A stretch of 61,057 nucleotides of DNA from an uncultured Colwellia sp. Lineage in GTDB: Bacteria > Pseudomonadota > Gammaproteobacteria > Enterobacterales > Alteromonadaceae. The position numbers were made by a program, and so were the translations under genes. Shown one piece after another: positions 7,078-22,000 of this stretch. Numbering within the stretch: position 1 is the first letter of the stretch; every line of letters begins with the position of its first letter. The stretch covers positions 1-61,057 of the forward strand of contig CAJXYE010000026.1 in assembly GCA_913063325.1 (NCBI GenBank). Reading direction: 5' to 3'. The notes beneath the pieces are model-generated. The model had not been told where the DNA came from. It did no database searches and saw only the letters and a program-made list of their open reading frames with translations.

Positions 7078-10000
7078 ATGGCTTTATCATTTATAAATCA
7101 GAAAGCAATTTACAATCGTTTAATTAATGGAATATCAAATAGTTTAGTTAGTGGAATGTCAAACTTCAAGCGAAAGCCCCAACTTTTGCCTTTGCCCTAC
7201 CGGGCCCATTTTGAAACGATAGAACCTCGTATTTTACTCAGTGCCGATCTCTTTCCTGGTGCAGAAGAAGCCGCAGAAGACGGTATTGAGCTATTGGCTG
7301 ACCGTATTAGTGATTTTTTAAATGGCGAAAGTCTGTTAGAACAAAGGGTGCCGTTTTTACTTGCTGAGCGTGAGCTATTAAATGGAGACATTGTTAATGA
7401 AGCGCCAACCGTTAATGAGCTGTTAGGGTTACCCGTTGATGCAAATGGTAATGAAATAGAAGATGGTGATGAAGCAGAGCTTAAAAATTGGGATAGCAAT
7501 GGTGATGAGTTTGTCTCTGCTGATGAACTGCTAGAACACTTACTCTTTATGCCAATGCAGGACTTATTATCTAATGCCATTGGAGTAGATGGTAATCAAG
7601 AGTTTATCGATGCGCTTGTAAATGATTTAGATTTGGTTAATAAAAGCTATGGTGGTGGTTACGTTGTTGACTTTAATGTTATTAATGCCGATACCCTAAA
7701 TTTAACCGAGGAGATTGATAGTGAAGTCTCTTGGCAGCTAAGTTTTGAGCTAACCGTTTCTCAAACTATGCCTATCGATTTAGGCTTAGATGCTGATGAT
7801 CTGCAATTACATGCTTTTACTGGGCTTGCCAGTAACCCCACACCACCCATTGTGCCTTTAGATGCCAAGTTAAGCTTTGCATTTGAGTTTGGTGTATTAA
7901 CTTCGGGTAAGGCTGATGTAGACCTTACTTCGGATGACTTTTTTATTCGCTCAGCTGATGACTTACTAATTAGCGTCACCTCATTTGATGCTGATATGGA
8001 TTTTAATCTTAATATTGGATTTTTAGGCGCAGAGGTTATTGATGGTAGCCTTGAGTTACAAGTTGATGTTGAAGGAAACTTAGAAGATCCCAACTCTCCT
8101 GCTGTATTAGGCTTTGTTGGCGGTCATTTTGATGATATAGACTCTCAATATGGCGATGAACAGAGTGATGGAGAAGTTGTTGCTAATGAAGAGTTTTTAA
8201 GTGTTGATTTAGAACATGATGCCGGCTTCTTTATACGTATCGGGGATATTGGCATCAGTAGTGAAGTGCTGGTTGTTGATGACAATGACAATAGCACTGA
8301 GGGTGAATTACTTACTGATATTGACTCAGCGTTAGCCATTGCAGGGCTTGATCAACTAGTTGAGGCCAGTATTGTCTCAGACAAAGTTCAATTTAACTTA
8401 ATCAGTACCGATGTAACTCCTTTAGGTTTTGATGTAGAAAGTCTTGGTATTGATGGTGGGGTTACTGCAGTGGCTGCTCCGGCTGATTTTGAGCCAACTT
8501 CTACGGTAAATTTCTTGTTGTCATTAGGTGGCGCTATTCCTAGTATGGTCAGTGTGCGTTTTCCTGATCCGGCACAAACAGAGATAGGTTTTGATGGCAG
8601 CGAGATAACAAGTCTTGCACCAATTGTTTCACAAAATGTCTCAACCGGTGCAGACTTTGGTGGAATCGATACTCCAGCTACTTTTACTATCAAAATTTAT
8701 CGCGATGCTGGCTCTGATATTACAAAAGTTATTGAGGTGCGTGAAAATCTTGTTGCGCCTGTTGATCCTGCTGATGTCGCCACGTTTGCCGATTTATTAT
8801 TAGACTTAAAAGCGGCACTAACTGCTCAGGGAGTTGGTCCTGCACTGATTGGGGTGACAGAGTCTGGCGGCAAGTTTACCTTTACCGCTAATGATAGTGA
8901 TATTTCAGCAATTGAGATTTCAGCTACCGATAGTGTCGCCCGAGACCATTTAGGTTTAGTGAATGGTCAATCGACTTATCTGACCATGACAGCTGCAGCA
9001 GTGATAGGCAATGTCACTTTTGATGATCTTAAGGTTAATACCGATGATGATGCCCATTTTGTTGTTACTGTAAATGGGGTAGAACATGATATTACGGTAA
9101 TTGCTGATGGTGCCCGTACTACCCATGCCGAGTTAGCTGCGGCTATCGATACTGCTTTAAGTAGTGCAGGATTAGCTATTTCTGCCAGTGACTCTGGCGG
9201 CAGTATTGTACTTAATGCCGATAACGCTACGGTACGTTCAATTAGTGTTAGTACAGAAAACCAAGACCTAGATGATTTACTCGATGATTTAAACCGTGCC
9301 TTAACTGCTGGCGGCATTGCCGATGTTTCAGCCATTGAAGATAGCGGCAATATCAAATTACTGGCAACGGGGGGATCAGCAGGCAGTTCGTTAGAAATAA
9401 CAAATACCCTAACCTTAGATGCAGGTGTTACCGGTGCCGAATTAGACGATGATGAAGTCATACCTGATGCAACACTGAGTGCTGCGCCGGGTGAAGATTC
9501 AAATATTACCTTCAACTTACCGGTTGAAGTATTGCCTGGGCTGCTTGAGCATGGTTTAACAACCGATTGGGCCCCCGCTGATTTAGTAATACAAGGTAAT
9601 TTTAATCCCTTTGGTATATTAGGTGAGTTCGATACTCGAACCGGCTCAGGAACAGATCTTGACCCATATATTGGCACCAACCGCTTTAATTTAGATTTTA
9701 GTGTTAATCCAGTTGATGCGGAATCTCCAGGAATTGCCGTGCCGAACCCTATCGCAGATGAAAGCTTAACTCTTGTTAATTTTGCTGAAGTACTTCAATT
9801 TAACAAAATTGGACCCAGCAGCATTATAGGTATGTTATCTGAGCTAGGTGCTGCGATGGACTCCATCATGCAGTCGGGCGAATTTTCCCAATACAATATT
9901 CCTTTTACACAGGCCAGCCTTGCCGACACCACCGCCTTTGAAGACCTACTTTATGATGCGTTGATATATGATTTTGGTGCCGATGAGTTGTTTGATGAAG

Positions 10001-13000
10001 AAGGAGCTCTAGTTGATGATTCAAATCGTTTATTAATAAGAAGCCCGCTACCTGGGGCACAAGATGAAGATGGTGATTCAGTAGGTGACAAATTTGGTTT
10101 GTTTCCTTCTTATGCAACAGCACAAGAATTAGGAGCGCGCTTAAGTGAACTATTATTACACCCTAGGTTAGAGGTGGTTGATTTTGAAAATGCAGGAGCT
10201 ATTAACCCAACCTATGATCCTTCTACCAATTATTTAACTTACGACTTAGACCTTATCTCCAGTGATGAAGTTTCAGTGGGAATTAATGAAGTTTTTACAC
10301 CTGAGTTTGCCTTTAATGTCGACTTAGACCCGTTTAATGAATTTGTATTAACTCCCGTTGGGGTTAATGGCACCTTACAAGAAGAGTTATTGGTGACAAT
10401 AGGGGCGAGAACTGTATTAGCGACCACTGTAGGTTTTGACCTCTCTCCGACTATTCCCCTCGAGCCAGCTATCCCTGCCATTATAGATGATCCAGAGACC
10501 TTAGAAGTAGATGAGAGTTGGCCAGGCAGACCAGCTGAACAGGACACCACAGATAAACGTTTCTTCGTAAAAGATGGCAGCTTTGGCAGCGCCTTTACCG
10601 TTAATTTACCAATAGGTGGTGTCTCTGGTAGTGCATTAATGGGCATTGTTGGTGTTGATGTCAGTGTAGACGGCAGCTTTGGTGCACAATTTAGTTCACA
10701 ATTTCAAGCAGAAGAGGGCATTCCTGGAAGCCTATTGTATTTAGATGATATGCAACGAGATATTCAAGAAACTCGTGATCATCAGGTAGGCGGTTTGGCT
10801 GTTGTTACTGATCCAGTGATAAGTAAATTACAAACACTGAATTACAGTGAGGATGGTGATTATGCCGACCCCGTTGAAGGCAGTCGCATAGTCTCAGAGT
10901 CTGGCGGTACAGCATATGTACTAAAAAATAATGCCACTGATGGCAAATTGACCTTATTTAACGCACAAGGCGATTTTGTTGATACTGAGTTTTTCATTGA
11001 TGTACAAGAGATAGGCGAAGGCACACCCGCTGTAGGTGGCATAGCTAATGGCACGTTAACCACACAAGATTACTTTGGCACCTTAACCATGGATGTTGCT
11101 GTGCAAGATGGCTTTAATGAAGCAGGTTTTGGTGATGGCATAATCGCTGCCTTAGATGGAATGAGCGGTCCAATTACCTTAAACATGACAGACTTTGGCG
11201 ACCCAAATGCAACACCGGAGCCATTTTCTGCTGTGGTAACTCAAGCTGGTTTAGCTGGCATTGGTGATTTAGCTGGTTTTGAAGAGTTAAGTTATCAGAG
11301 TTTAATTGATGCGCTTGAAGGTTTAGGCGAATTGATAGATAAATTAGAAGCGAATTATGAACTTCTGCTTATACCACTGCCAATAGTAAACCGCTCGGTA
11401 AGTGAATTACTTGGTTTAAGGGAAGGTGTAGATAGGGCCATTGCTAGTGCGAAACAAACATTACAAGAGCAATCTGAGTTATTGGCAGAGGGAGTAGTTG
11501 ATGTGCCAACCCTTGATTTACAGGGTATGGCCATTGCACTTTGGGGAGCTTTTGGTTTACCTGAAGGCGATGCTGGTCTTGTTATAGATGTATTTGAAGA
11601 TGTTAATGATAGCAAAAAATACCTGACCTTAGATTTTGATATTGAGAAAACTATCAGTACCACTTTAGGTTTAGATATGGACTTAGGTATAAACCTACCT
11701 AACCTGACCAGTGGTCGTATTCTTCGTGCTGATGGCACCTTAGGCTGGGGCTTTAAAATAGGTATTAATCTAGATGATACCTCCGATGTGCAGTTGTTTA
11801 ATCCAGAAGGTGGCCTAACAGGTAATTTACATATCTTTGGTGAAGGAGCAGAAGGTTTTGGTCAAGCATTTCTAGCGCAAGTCGGCGAAATGCCAGTACA
11901 GGTAATGGATGCCTTAATGGATATTGAGCTTGATTTTGATCTTAATATTGATGCTTTTGGTAAAAAATCACTAGATTTGGTGATAGCCGATTTACCTAAT
12001 ACTCCTGGTTTACTCTTTGATGATTTCACCTCAACCATTAATGAGCAATCATTTGATATCAGTGTGCCATTGTTTGATGTAGATGGCGGTTTGACTGGTT
12101 TTGTTGGTGAAATTTCAGGTGTTGGTACCGAATTACTATTTGATGGGCTTGGTCTGGCCAATGATTTTGAGCTGCCAAATTTAACCGAGTTAGAAGGCTT
12201 AGTTAGTGATTACGTTATTAATCTAGAGGAATTTAGTGCCTTAGATAATTTATTATTGTTAACGGATACCGCCGATTTCTTCTTTGAAGCTATTCAGGGC
12301 TTATTAGATAAGGCGACCAGCATTGAGATTCCTTTAGTTGGTGACAACCTAGCTGATGGCGCACGCTTTATTGAAGACTTTAGGGATACCTTTATCGCTA
12401 AATTCCGCGCTATGGTAGAAAACGCCACCAATGTAACCTCAGCAGACGTTGCTGATTTTCTCGAAGAGTTTTTCAACGACATTGGTTTAAATTTACTTGG
12501 CGATATTACCGCTGTTGAAGATTGGGTTGGCGGAGAGCTAGTTGATGTGCAATGGATGCTCAGCCTAGGTCGAAGTTATGATACCGCTTTTGATATTGGC
12601 TTTGATATTGGTGTGCCATTACTCGGCATGGATTTGGATATTCCCATTGAGCTTGAAATTGATTGGAGCTTAGAAATCGGTCTTGGCGTCAATGATAGTG
12701 TTGGTGCTTATATCATCTTAAATGATGATGCCAGTAAAGAGCTGAATATTGACCTCACTATAGCCCTACCCGAAAACGAGTTATTCCGTGGTGAACTTGG
12801 TTTTTTGGAGGTGATTGTTGACAATAATGGCAGCGGCTTAAGCTTTGACTTTGATATAGATCTTAGTAATACCAGTGGTGGAAATATTATTGGTATTAAC
12901 GATTTAGGCAACATAGGTTTTAGTAGCATGATTGGCGGTAGTGCTATTAATGACCATTTACTGGACTTAGAGTTACAAGTCGGCATTAACGGCGCTGATG

Positions 13001-16000
13001 TGATTTTTCCTAAAATACTGACCAATTTTATTATGGATTGGGATCTAGCCTCAACCCCGTTATTAGATGAAGATTTTAATGCGGTTGGTGCAGGGTTGCA
13101 GTTAATTGACTTTAGGGATGTGCAGGTTGATTTAGCAAGCTTCTTGGACGGTTTTCTTGGTGATGTGTTAGCAAAAATTAAAGAATTTACCGATCCTTTA
13201 AGCCCAATCATAGACCCTGAAGACGGTTTTTTATTCGCTGAGGTACCAATTCTTACCCAACTGGCAGCAATAATTGGTGAAGATCCGGTTACGGTATTAG
13301 ATCTTGCTCGAATGCTTGGAGTGGCGGAGGTAGAATTTTTAGATTGGTTAGAACAAATTGTTGGAGTTATAAACCAAATAGACCTCCTTGATATAGGTGA
13401 TGGTGATCAGCTACTGATGTCTATTGGTGAATTAGAAGTTTTTGAAGCGCCAAGTTATAACGGAGGATTGGGCGATGGTGACTTGGTTGCTGGTATTGCT
13501 GATTTAGCAGGTGATTTATTTAATGTCGATGCCGACATATCTAAACTTATCACTGAAATTGGTGGTGGTTTTGATGGCTTGTTAACTACTTTAGAAGGTC
13601 TGGGTGAAGCCTTTGGCAACTTAAGTGGTCCAGGAGGGGCCTTAGAAGCCGGTCTGGAAACTGTTGGCGACCCCGGTGGTACTTTAACTGCCATAGAAAA
13701 CCTTGATATAGGCAGTGCAGGATCACTCTTTAGCTTCCCTATTTTGGAAAACCCTAGCAGTGTTTTAGGTATGTTGGTTGGTCAAAATGTTAGCTTGGTG
13801 GAAGTTGATATTCCTGCACTGGGTGTCGGTTTTGATTATGAGCAATTCTTTACAATTTTTGGCCCGTTAGGCGCTTCCGTTGGCGCAGGGTTTTATGTTG
13901 GTATCGATCTTAGTTTTGGTTTTGATACCTATGGTATTGCTCGTTATGCTAAGTCTGATTTTACCAATCCAGGTCTTATTTTTGATGGTTTCTTCTTTGG
14001 CGATAGAGACGGAGTAACTACTGGTGTTGATATTCCGGAGATACTATTTGAATTTGATATAACTGGTACCGCGGAAATTAATTTAGGTATTGCCCGAGGT
14101 GGTGTTGGTGGTGGTATTAGTGCTCGAGTCTTTCTCGACTGGAATGACCCAGATAACGATGGCGCAGTACATATTAGTGAAATTTTAAACAATATAGAAG
14201 ATGCCATACGTAATGGTGATAATGCGGCTCTCGCGCCGTTTGATGTGGGTGGTGACTTATCGGCGAGATTTTTTGCTTTCCTTATTATAGATCTTGGTAT
14301 TAAAGAGCTTAAATATTTCTTTGATATCCTACCTGAAACCCCTGTTTTTAGCTATGAATATAGCTTTGCTCGTACTCCAATCCTTGCTACCGATATGGAA
14401 AACGGTACCTTGCAATTAAATATTGGCCCAAATGCTATTGACCGTCTTAACGGTGATACCCGCGATGGTGATGAGTCGTTGCAAGTTAAACTTGAAGGTG
14501 GCGAAGTTAAAATCAAGTCAGCAGCCCTTGGTACTGATTGGCAAAATTACGGTGGCGGTTTTACTCATATTGTTGGTTTAGGTGGTCAAGGTAATGACAG
14601 CATGGAGTTCAGTGGGTTTGATGAGTCGGCTATTACCTTTAACTTACAAGGTGGTGTGGGTGATGACACCATTAAATTTATAGAAAATGCGGCTATCGTT
14701 GCACCAACAACGGGTGCAGGCGCGATTATTCGAGGCGACCGAGGTAATGATACTTTAATTGGCGGCCATTTAAATGACATTATTTATGGCGGTCAGGGTA
14801 ATGACCATATTGAAGGTGGACGTGGTTACGATATTTTGTTTGGTGATGAAGGTACGCTGCAAAGCTTAGGTGGCGGTAGCGGTGAATCAATTGGCACCCG
14901 CATAACAGGCTTAGATGGTAACGATGTTATTTATGGTGGTAGCCAAACTTTAGCGCTGGCAGAAGCAGATGTTGATGATATCGTTTTTGGTGGCGGCGGC
15001 TCAGATGAATTACATGGCGATGCTGGTCAGGATATTTTAATCGGCGATGCCGGGCGTTTTAATTTTTCTTTAACCGATGGTCATGTTGATATGACTGCAT
15101 TTACTGCAGATATCAGTAGCTTTACCCCTAACAGTCAAACAGATCCTAATCCGGTAGAAAGTACTGATGCAAAAATTCAGAAGATATTGCTTGATATCAA
15201 GGGTAAATTCTCAGGTACCGACATATTTGGTGGCGGCAATGATGAAATATTTGGTGGTGCAGGTAAAGACCTTATTCTTGGTGGCTCGGCAAATGACACC
15301 ATAGATGCTGGTGCTGATAATGACTATGTTATTGGTGGTAAAGGCTTTGACCAGATAGATGGTGGTTTGGGTGACGATAGCTTATTTGGTAATGCTCAAG
15401 ACGATATCATAAATGGTAATGAAGGTGATGATATTATTTCAGGTGGTTTTGGTGATGATACCTTGCATGGCAATGAAAATGCTGACTTTATGGTCGGTGG
15501 TCGTGGTCGAGATATTATGTATGGTGATGCCGGCAATGATGAACTACATGGTCAAGGTGAACCAGATATTATGTTTGGTGGCACCCAGGATGACTTAGTT
15601 GTTGGTGGTGTTGGCGCTGATATTCTGTTAGGTGATGATGGCCAAGTAGTTAAATTTGGTGAAACTGAACTAGACCCTGATTTAATTGTGGGTAACGGCG
15701 CGCAAGATATCTCATTGTTTGAAGGTAGAGCCGATTCAATTGTTGGCAGTTTAGATTTAATTATTACCGATGCGGTTGCAGGAGATGGTAACGATATTAT
15801 CTCTGGTGGCGAAGGCGGCGATATTATCTTAGGTGGTGGCGGTAAAGACTTAGCTGGCGGTGATGTTGACCCGAGAATAGCACAAGCTAATGAAGATTTT
15901 GAAAACAATATTATCTCTACACCTGTTGGTAACGACATCATTATTGGTGATGCCGGATTACTTGAATTTAATGAACGTCGCTTACAGTTGGTAGAAGGTT

Positions 16001-19000
16001 TTGCCGATGTGGATGTTGATAATGCCAATGCACGAGATACTTTATTTGGTGATAACGGTAATGACATTATTATTGGTGGTCAAGGCAGTGATGGTAATAA
16101 TAACAATGATCCTGAAGATCTGATTAAAAATGTGTTGGACGAAGAGTTTCTCTTGGCCGGTGGCCATGGCCCTAATCGCGGGGCAACAGACCCAGGTATT
16201 AAAGATAATGACATCATTCTCGGTGATAACGGTAAATTGTTTTATGTTGATAAACTCGACCCAATTAATTTTGGTAAATTGGCTTATGTACAAACAACCG
16301 ATACCAGTAATGCCACGGGGGGCGCTGATACGGCTTACGGCCAATTAGGTGACGATATTATCTTAGGCGGCGTTAATGCCAGTATTGATGTATTAATTGG
16401 CAGCTTAGGTGAAGATGTTATTTTAGGTGATAACGGGCTTATTCATTTTAATTATGACTGGGCCTTAGATGGCAATCGCAGCGATGCAACTTATAGTCCT
16501 GCTGATGGTGATGTTTCTTCTATTGATTTGATTCGTTCATTTAACGATGGTTTAGGCGGCATAGATATTATCTCCGGGGATGCAGATAAGGATGTATTGA
16601 TAGGTGGTTTGGCTGGTGATTTTATCTATGGCGATAGCGCCAATGCTAGTGCAGGTGAGGATGATGGTGATGATGTTATTTTAGGTGATAACGGCGATAT
16701 ATTTCTTGCAGGTGTTAGTGGCCAGTTAGTTGTATGGGGAACGGCGATTGATTATATCACCACCACTGATAGCGCAGACAATACTGGAGGTAATGATTTA
16801 ATTGAAGGTAATGCCGGAGCAGATGTCATTCTGGCTGGTGTTGGTAGTGATGTTCTTTATGGCGATGCAGCCGTGCAAGTTAGCTTTGATGGTGATGATG
16901 TACTGTTAGGTGATAACGGCATGTTGCACTTTAATTATGATTGGATAAATGCAGTAGAGGGTGATGGCAGTGATGATCGTACTACTTTAGACTTAATTCG
17001 CAGCTTCACTGATAGCCTTGGTGGTGCTGATACCATCTCTGGTGATGCTGGCAACGATATGGTGTTTGGTGGCACAGGCGACGATACACTCTACGGCGAT
17101 AACTCTGTTGCCGGCTCTGGCAGTGATGATGGCCATGATATTATATTCGGTGATAATGGCGATGTTGTTTTTACCGGAAAAATTGGCAATCGCATTGTAC
17201 TTGGCTCCGCAGTAGCCAGAATTATCAGTACAGATGTGCTCGAAACAACCGGTGGTGCGGATCTTATTGAAGCAAATGCCGGTGCCGATATTGTGATTGG
17301 CGGAGTAAATAATAGCGATAGCGATAACTTGTTTGGGGATGCACAGGTACAAAGTATTCACGATAGTGATGATTTGATCTTAGGTGATAATGGCATATTG
17401 CTATTTGATTATGACTGGCACAGTAATGTAACCCCAGCAGCTGATAATTATAACGATCATATTGATGCTGATCTGAGTACGTTAGATTTAGTACGTAGCT
17501 TTACTGATAGCTTAGGTGGCTTTGATATCATCTCGGGTGATGATGGCGGCGATATGATACTTGGCGGCATGGGCAGTGATTATATCTATGGTGATAATGT
17601 TTCTGCCAATGCTGGGGCTGATGATGGTGATGAAATCATTATGGGCGATAACGGCGATGTATTCTTTGATGGCGAAGCAATAGAAAATGCTTGGGTCATA
17701 CTAGCGTCATCTGTGCAGTTACTTACCACACGTGACCAAGGCGAAGATACTGGTGGCGCAGATCTTATTGAAGGTAATGCCGGAGCAGATATTATCCTTG
17801 GTGGTGTTAATGGCACGGGGTTAAATGCTGGTATTGACCGCCTCTATGGTGATGCCAGAAATCCGGTTTATAACCTAGATAGTGATGACATTATCTTAGG
17901 TGATAATGGTCTTATTGATTTTGCCAATAATGATTCTGATTTAACAACACTCGATCTTATTCAAACTACAGCACAAAACGCTGCTCAAAACCAAATTCTA
18001 GGAGCTGTTGATTATATCTTCGGCAATGCTGGCGCAGATACGCTTATGGGTGGTTCAGATGATGATCGTATTTTTGGTGATAATGAAGAACTTGTTGATG
18101 AAAGTGGCATTGCCAATGTCTTTGGCTTTGGCGCTGGAGACGATATTTTGCTTGGCGATCAAGGTGAAGTACTTAGAATAAATAATATCCCAACTCTTAT
18201 TCAAACAACCGATGGCAGTGAAGCTGAGGGTGGTGAAGATCATATTCAAGGCAATGATGGTATTGATTATTTGTTAGGTGGTGTAGGTAGCGATGAGTTA
18301 CATGGTGAAGCATTTTTGGTCAATGGTTTGGCCGTTGATGATTTAGTTAGTAATGAGGGCAATGATGTCATTTTAGGTGACGAAGGACGTTTATATTTTA
18401 ATATTGCCAGTGATGAAACCTTAGTTGTTTTGACCGGCTCTACGGATATCAATGCCATGGGTGATGACGACCCGAACACCCTAGATAAGGTTGAAACTTT
18501 TGCCACCGGAGTTCTAGGCGATAATGACGAAATTTATGGCAATGGCGGCGCAGACTTGGCTATGGGCGGCAGCGGTGATGATCTCATCTATGGTGATTTC
18601 TATAAAGGTAGTTTAGTTGCAGCCCTTAATCCAGGTGATGATACCTTGTTAGGTGATGGTGGTGAAAAAACATTTATTGATGAAAATTCAGTTGTATTAC
18701 GTAGCATTGAAACTGACCAAGGCGGAGTTGATACTATCTCTGGTAATGACCATAACGATGTGATTATCGGCGGCATGTATGGTGACTTGATATACGGTGA
18801 GTCTGTTGCAACAAACTTACATTTGCAGGACAGTCGGGCAGGTGATGATATTCTTATTGGCGATAATGGTCGTCTTGATTGGATATTACCAGATGATGAT
18901 ATTTTTGCCAGACAGGATGTTGAAGATCACCTTGGTAGTATCACTGTTATTTTAGATGGTAATACGGCACAGCCAAGTACTTTAGATAGAATTACCACTA

Positions 19001-22000
19001 TAGCGCCAACCCATGGTGGTAATGATGTTATTTATGGTAATGGTAATACCCAAGTTGCAGCAGGAGATTTAATCTTTGCCGGTACCGGTAACGATACCGT
19101 ATATGGCGATACTGATGAAGCAGCACCTGATGGTATAGATGGAGTGGACGGCTCAGATCTTATCTTTGGTGACCACGGTAAGTTATACCCACATCTACCG
19201 CTGCTAGATAACTTCTTTATGCATAACAATTTCTTCTCTATAGATACACAAAAAGAACATGGCGCTGACTTTGATGCTGCTGAACTTGATGGAGATATCG
19301 ATAACGACTTTGCCGATGTACTTTGGGGTAACGCTGGCGCTGATATTATTATTGCCGGCCAAGATGATGATATCGTTTTTGGTGGCACACAAGATGATGA
19401 TTTAATTGGTGGTCATAATGTTGCTGGTGGTGATGATGAACTAGATAGTATGCCAGGAGTTGATCAACTCTCTATTAGTCCGGCCGTTCTAGCAGACCTT
19501 AACCCCGCAGATGTTAATGAAATAAATGACATTATTGATGGTGGTGCCGATGACGATGTCATCGCTGGTGATAACGCCATTATTGTTAGGCAACCAAATT
19601 ATGTTAGCGGCGGATACCTTAATAATAACGACTTAGCTAGTCCAAGGTTCCGCATGCTTGGTCCAAATGGTCAGTTGTATGAGTTAAAACCTGCTAATGT
19701 TCAAGGTTTGGCTGATATTGATATTGGTTTTATGGCCAATGTCACGGATGTGTATCAAGATCATCAAGATATGACCTTGGTACGAAGCACCACCTTACTT
19801 GACCATAGTGAAACTATCGAAACTAATGCAGCGACTAATTATGCCGATCCAAGACCTTTTGGTAATGATATTATTGCCGGAGTGAGCGAGGACGATGAAA
19901 TATTTGCGCAATTAGGTGATGACATAGTACAAGGTGATGGTCTGATTGAGATAACGGATGATGACGCAGTTTATAATCCTTATAACCCATCACAAGGTGC
20001 AGACCCATCCTTTGATATACGTAACTTTAATATCTATACCGACCTTGTAACAAGCACTAGTCATATTCTTAGATTCAATGTCTATGAAGCCTTAAATGAC
20101 GGTGATGACTATATTGAGGGTAATGGCGGCAATGACCGCATGTACGGTAACTTAGGTCAGGATGATCTCATTGGTGGTAGCTCAACCCTGTTTGGCTTGG
20201 GTGATGATGATGCAACTTTTCATGGCGAACTATCTGGGAATGCCTTAAGACCTGACGGTGCTGATTTGATTTATGGTGGCGCCGGCAATATTGATTTATT
20301 AAGTCGAAATGCTGAGGTTAATGACGTTTTAGGTGACAACGGCGATAACACCCTAGTGCTAGAAGCAGAGCGACATGCAACAGATGCCGATACTATTTTA
20401 GGGGATAACGGCGATATTTTTAGAATTGTTGAAGATATAGATTCTGATGCTGAGGGAGTGCAGTTAGGTTATGCAAGCTTTAATTACGATTATGACAGTA
20501 CCACCGCCGATGGTTTTGTTGATCATGGTTATGGTACGGCCAATGATGGTTTACAAATAAGGGTACGGGCAATTACCTTTGCCGATTATGGTTACTATTA
20601 TTTCGATCATGACAATAATGCCGATACTCGAGAGGTTTTACAATTCTTGTCGACAGCCCGTGGCGCAGGAGATTTAATCTACGGTGAGTCAGGTGATGAT
20701 GTTATTCACGGTATGACAGGTGATGATACTATTTTTGGTAACTCAGAGCATGATGATATTTACGGTGAAATTGGTGCAGACTTCTTATTAGGTGGTACTG
20801 GTATTGATGGCATTTTAGGTGATGATGGTTTGATACTAACCAGCCGTAATGATACCACTGATGAAGTACTTAACGGCATTGCAGGGCTTAATCAAGAGCA
20901 AGTATTTAATAAGAAAAATGATGAAGTCGATATTCATGCAATCAATGCGGTGATCAGCACACCTGGCAACATTCAAGTGGCAATTATTAATATTGCCAGT
21001 GAGTTAACCAAGGCGGTAGAGCTGTTCGCCTTTAGAACCGACGATATTGACGATATTGACGGTACAATTTTATCGCCAACTAATGAGTTTGGTGGAGTCA
21101 TGCGCTTCAATGATATTATCTTTGGTGGCCTGCAAAACGACTTTATCCATGGTGGTGATGGTGATGATGCTCTGTCTGGTGCAGAAGCACTGCCAGCTTA
21201 CTTCTCTGGTGAAGGTTTCTCACTTGGTTTAAACCAAGAGCTTAATGCCGTTAATACTTTCTTGCAAAACATGCAAAATTCTCCAGAAAATACTAATCCA
21301 GATCTTGCTGATAACCCTTTCTGGTTCGACTTTGCCCCGTATAATCCAGGAGAGATTTTACGCTTTGAAGGCAAAACAATCACTGATGAAAATGGTCAAG
21401 GCAGCCGTACCCGAAATGAATTCGCTTGGTACGACGAATTTAATCCACGCCGTAAAATCATGTTCAATTTTGAACATGATTTTAGTAGTGCTTTAACAGC
21501 ACTAACCACATTGGATGAAGGGGGGAATGCTATCGATTTCATCCTGAATTTTGATGAAAGTGAAGGCCCACTTGGTCCAACGTTTGATGGTGATGATGAT
21601 CCACTGCCTAGTGATGGAGCTGACCGTATCTTCGGTGACTTAGGTAATGACTGGCAAGTAGGTGGTACTGGCAGAGATCATATGTATGGTGGTCGCGGTG
21701 ATGATCTACTTAATATGGATGATAATCATGACTCAGGCCCTGGCGGCAAGGTTGGACCACATGATCCTGAGCCAGACGATTTAGATAATACCCAATCTGA
21801 TGAATTCCAAGCCTATGCTGATATTGTTTATGCGGGTGCCGGTCGCGATGTGATGATTCTCAATACTGGAGCAGACCGTGCGATTGATTGGGTTGGTGAA
21901 TACAACAGTTACATAGTGCCATTTAGTCCATTTGGTGCATTTCATATCAGCCGTACATTACAACCACAAGTACCTGAATACTTATTTGCACTTTCTGGCA

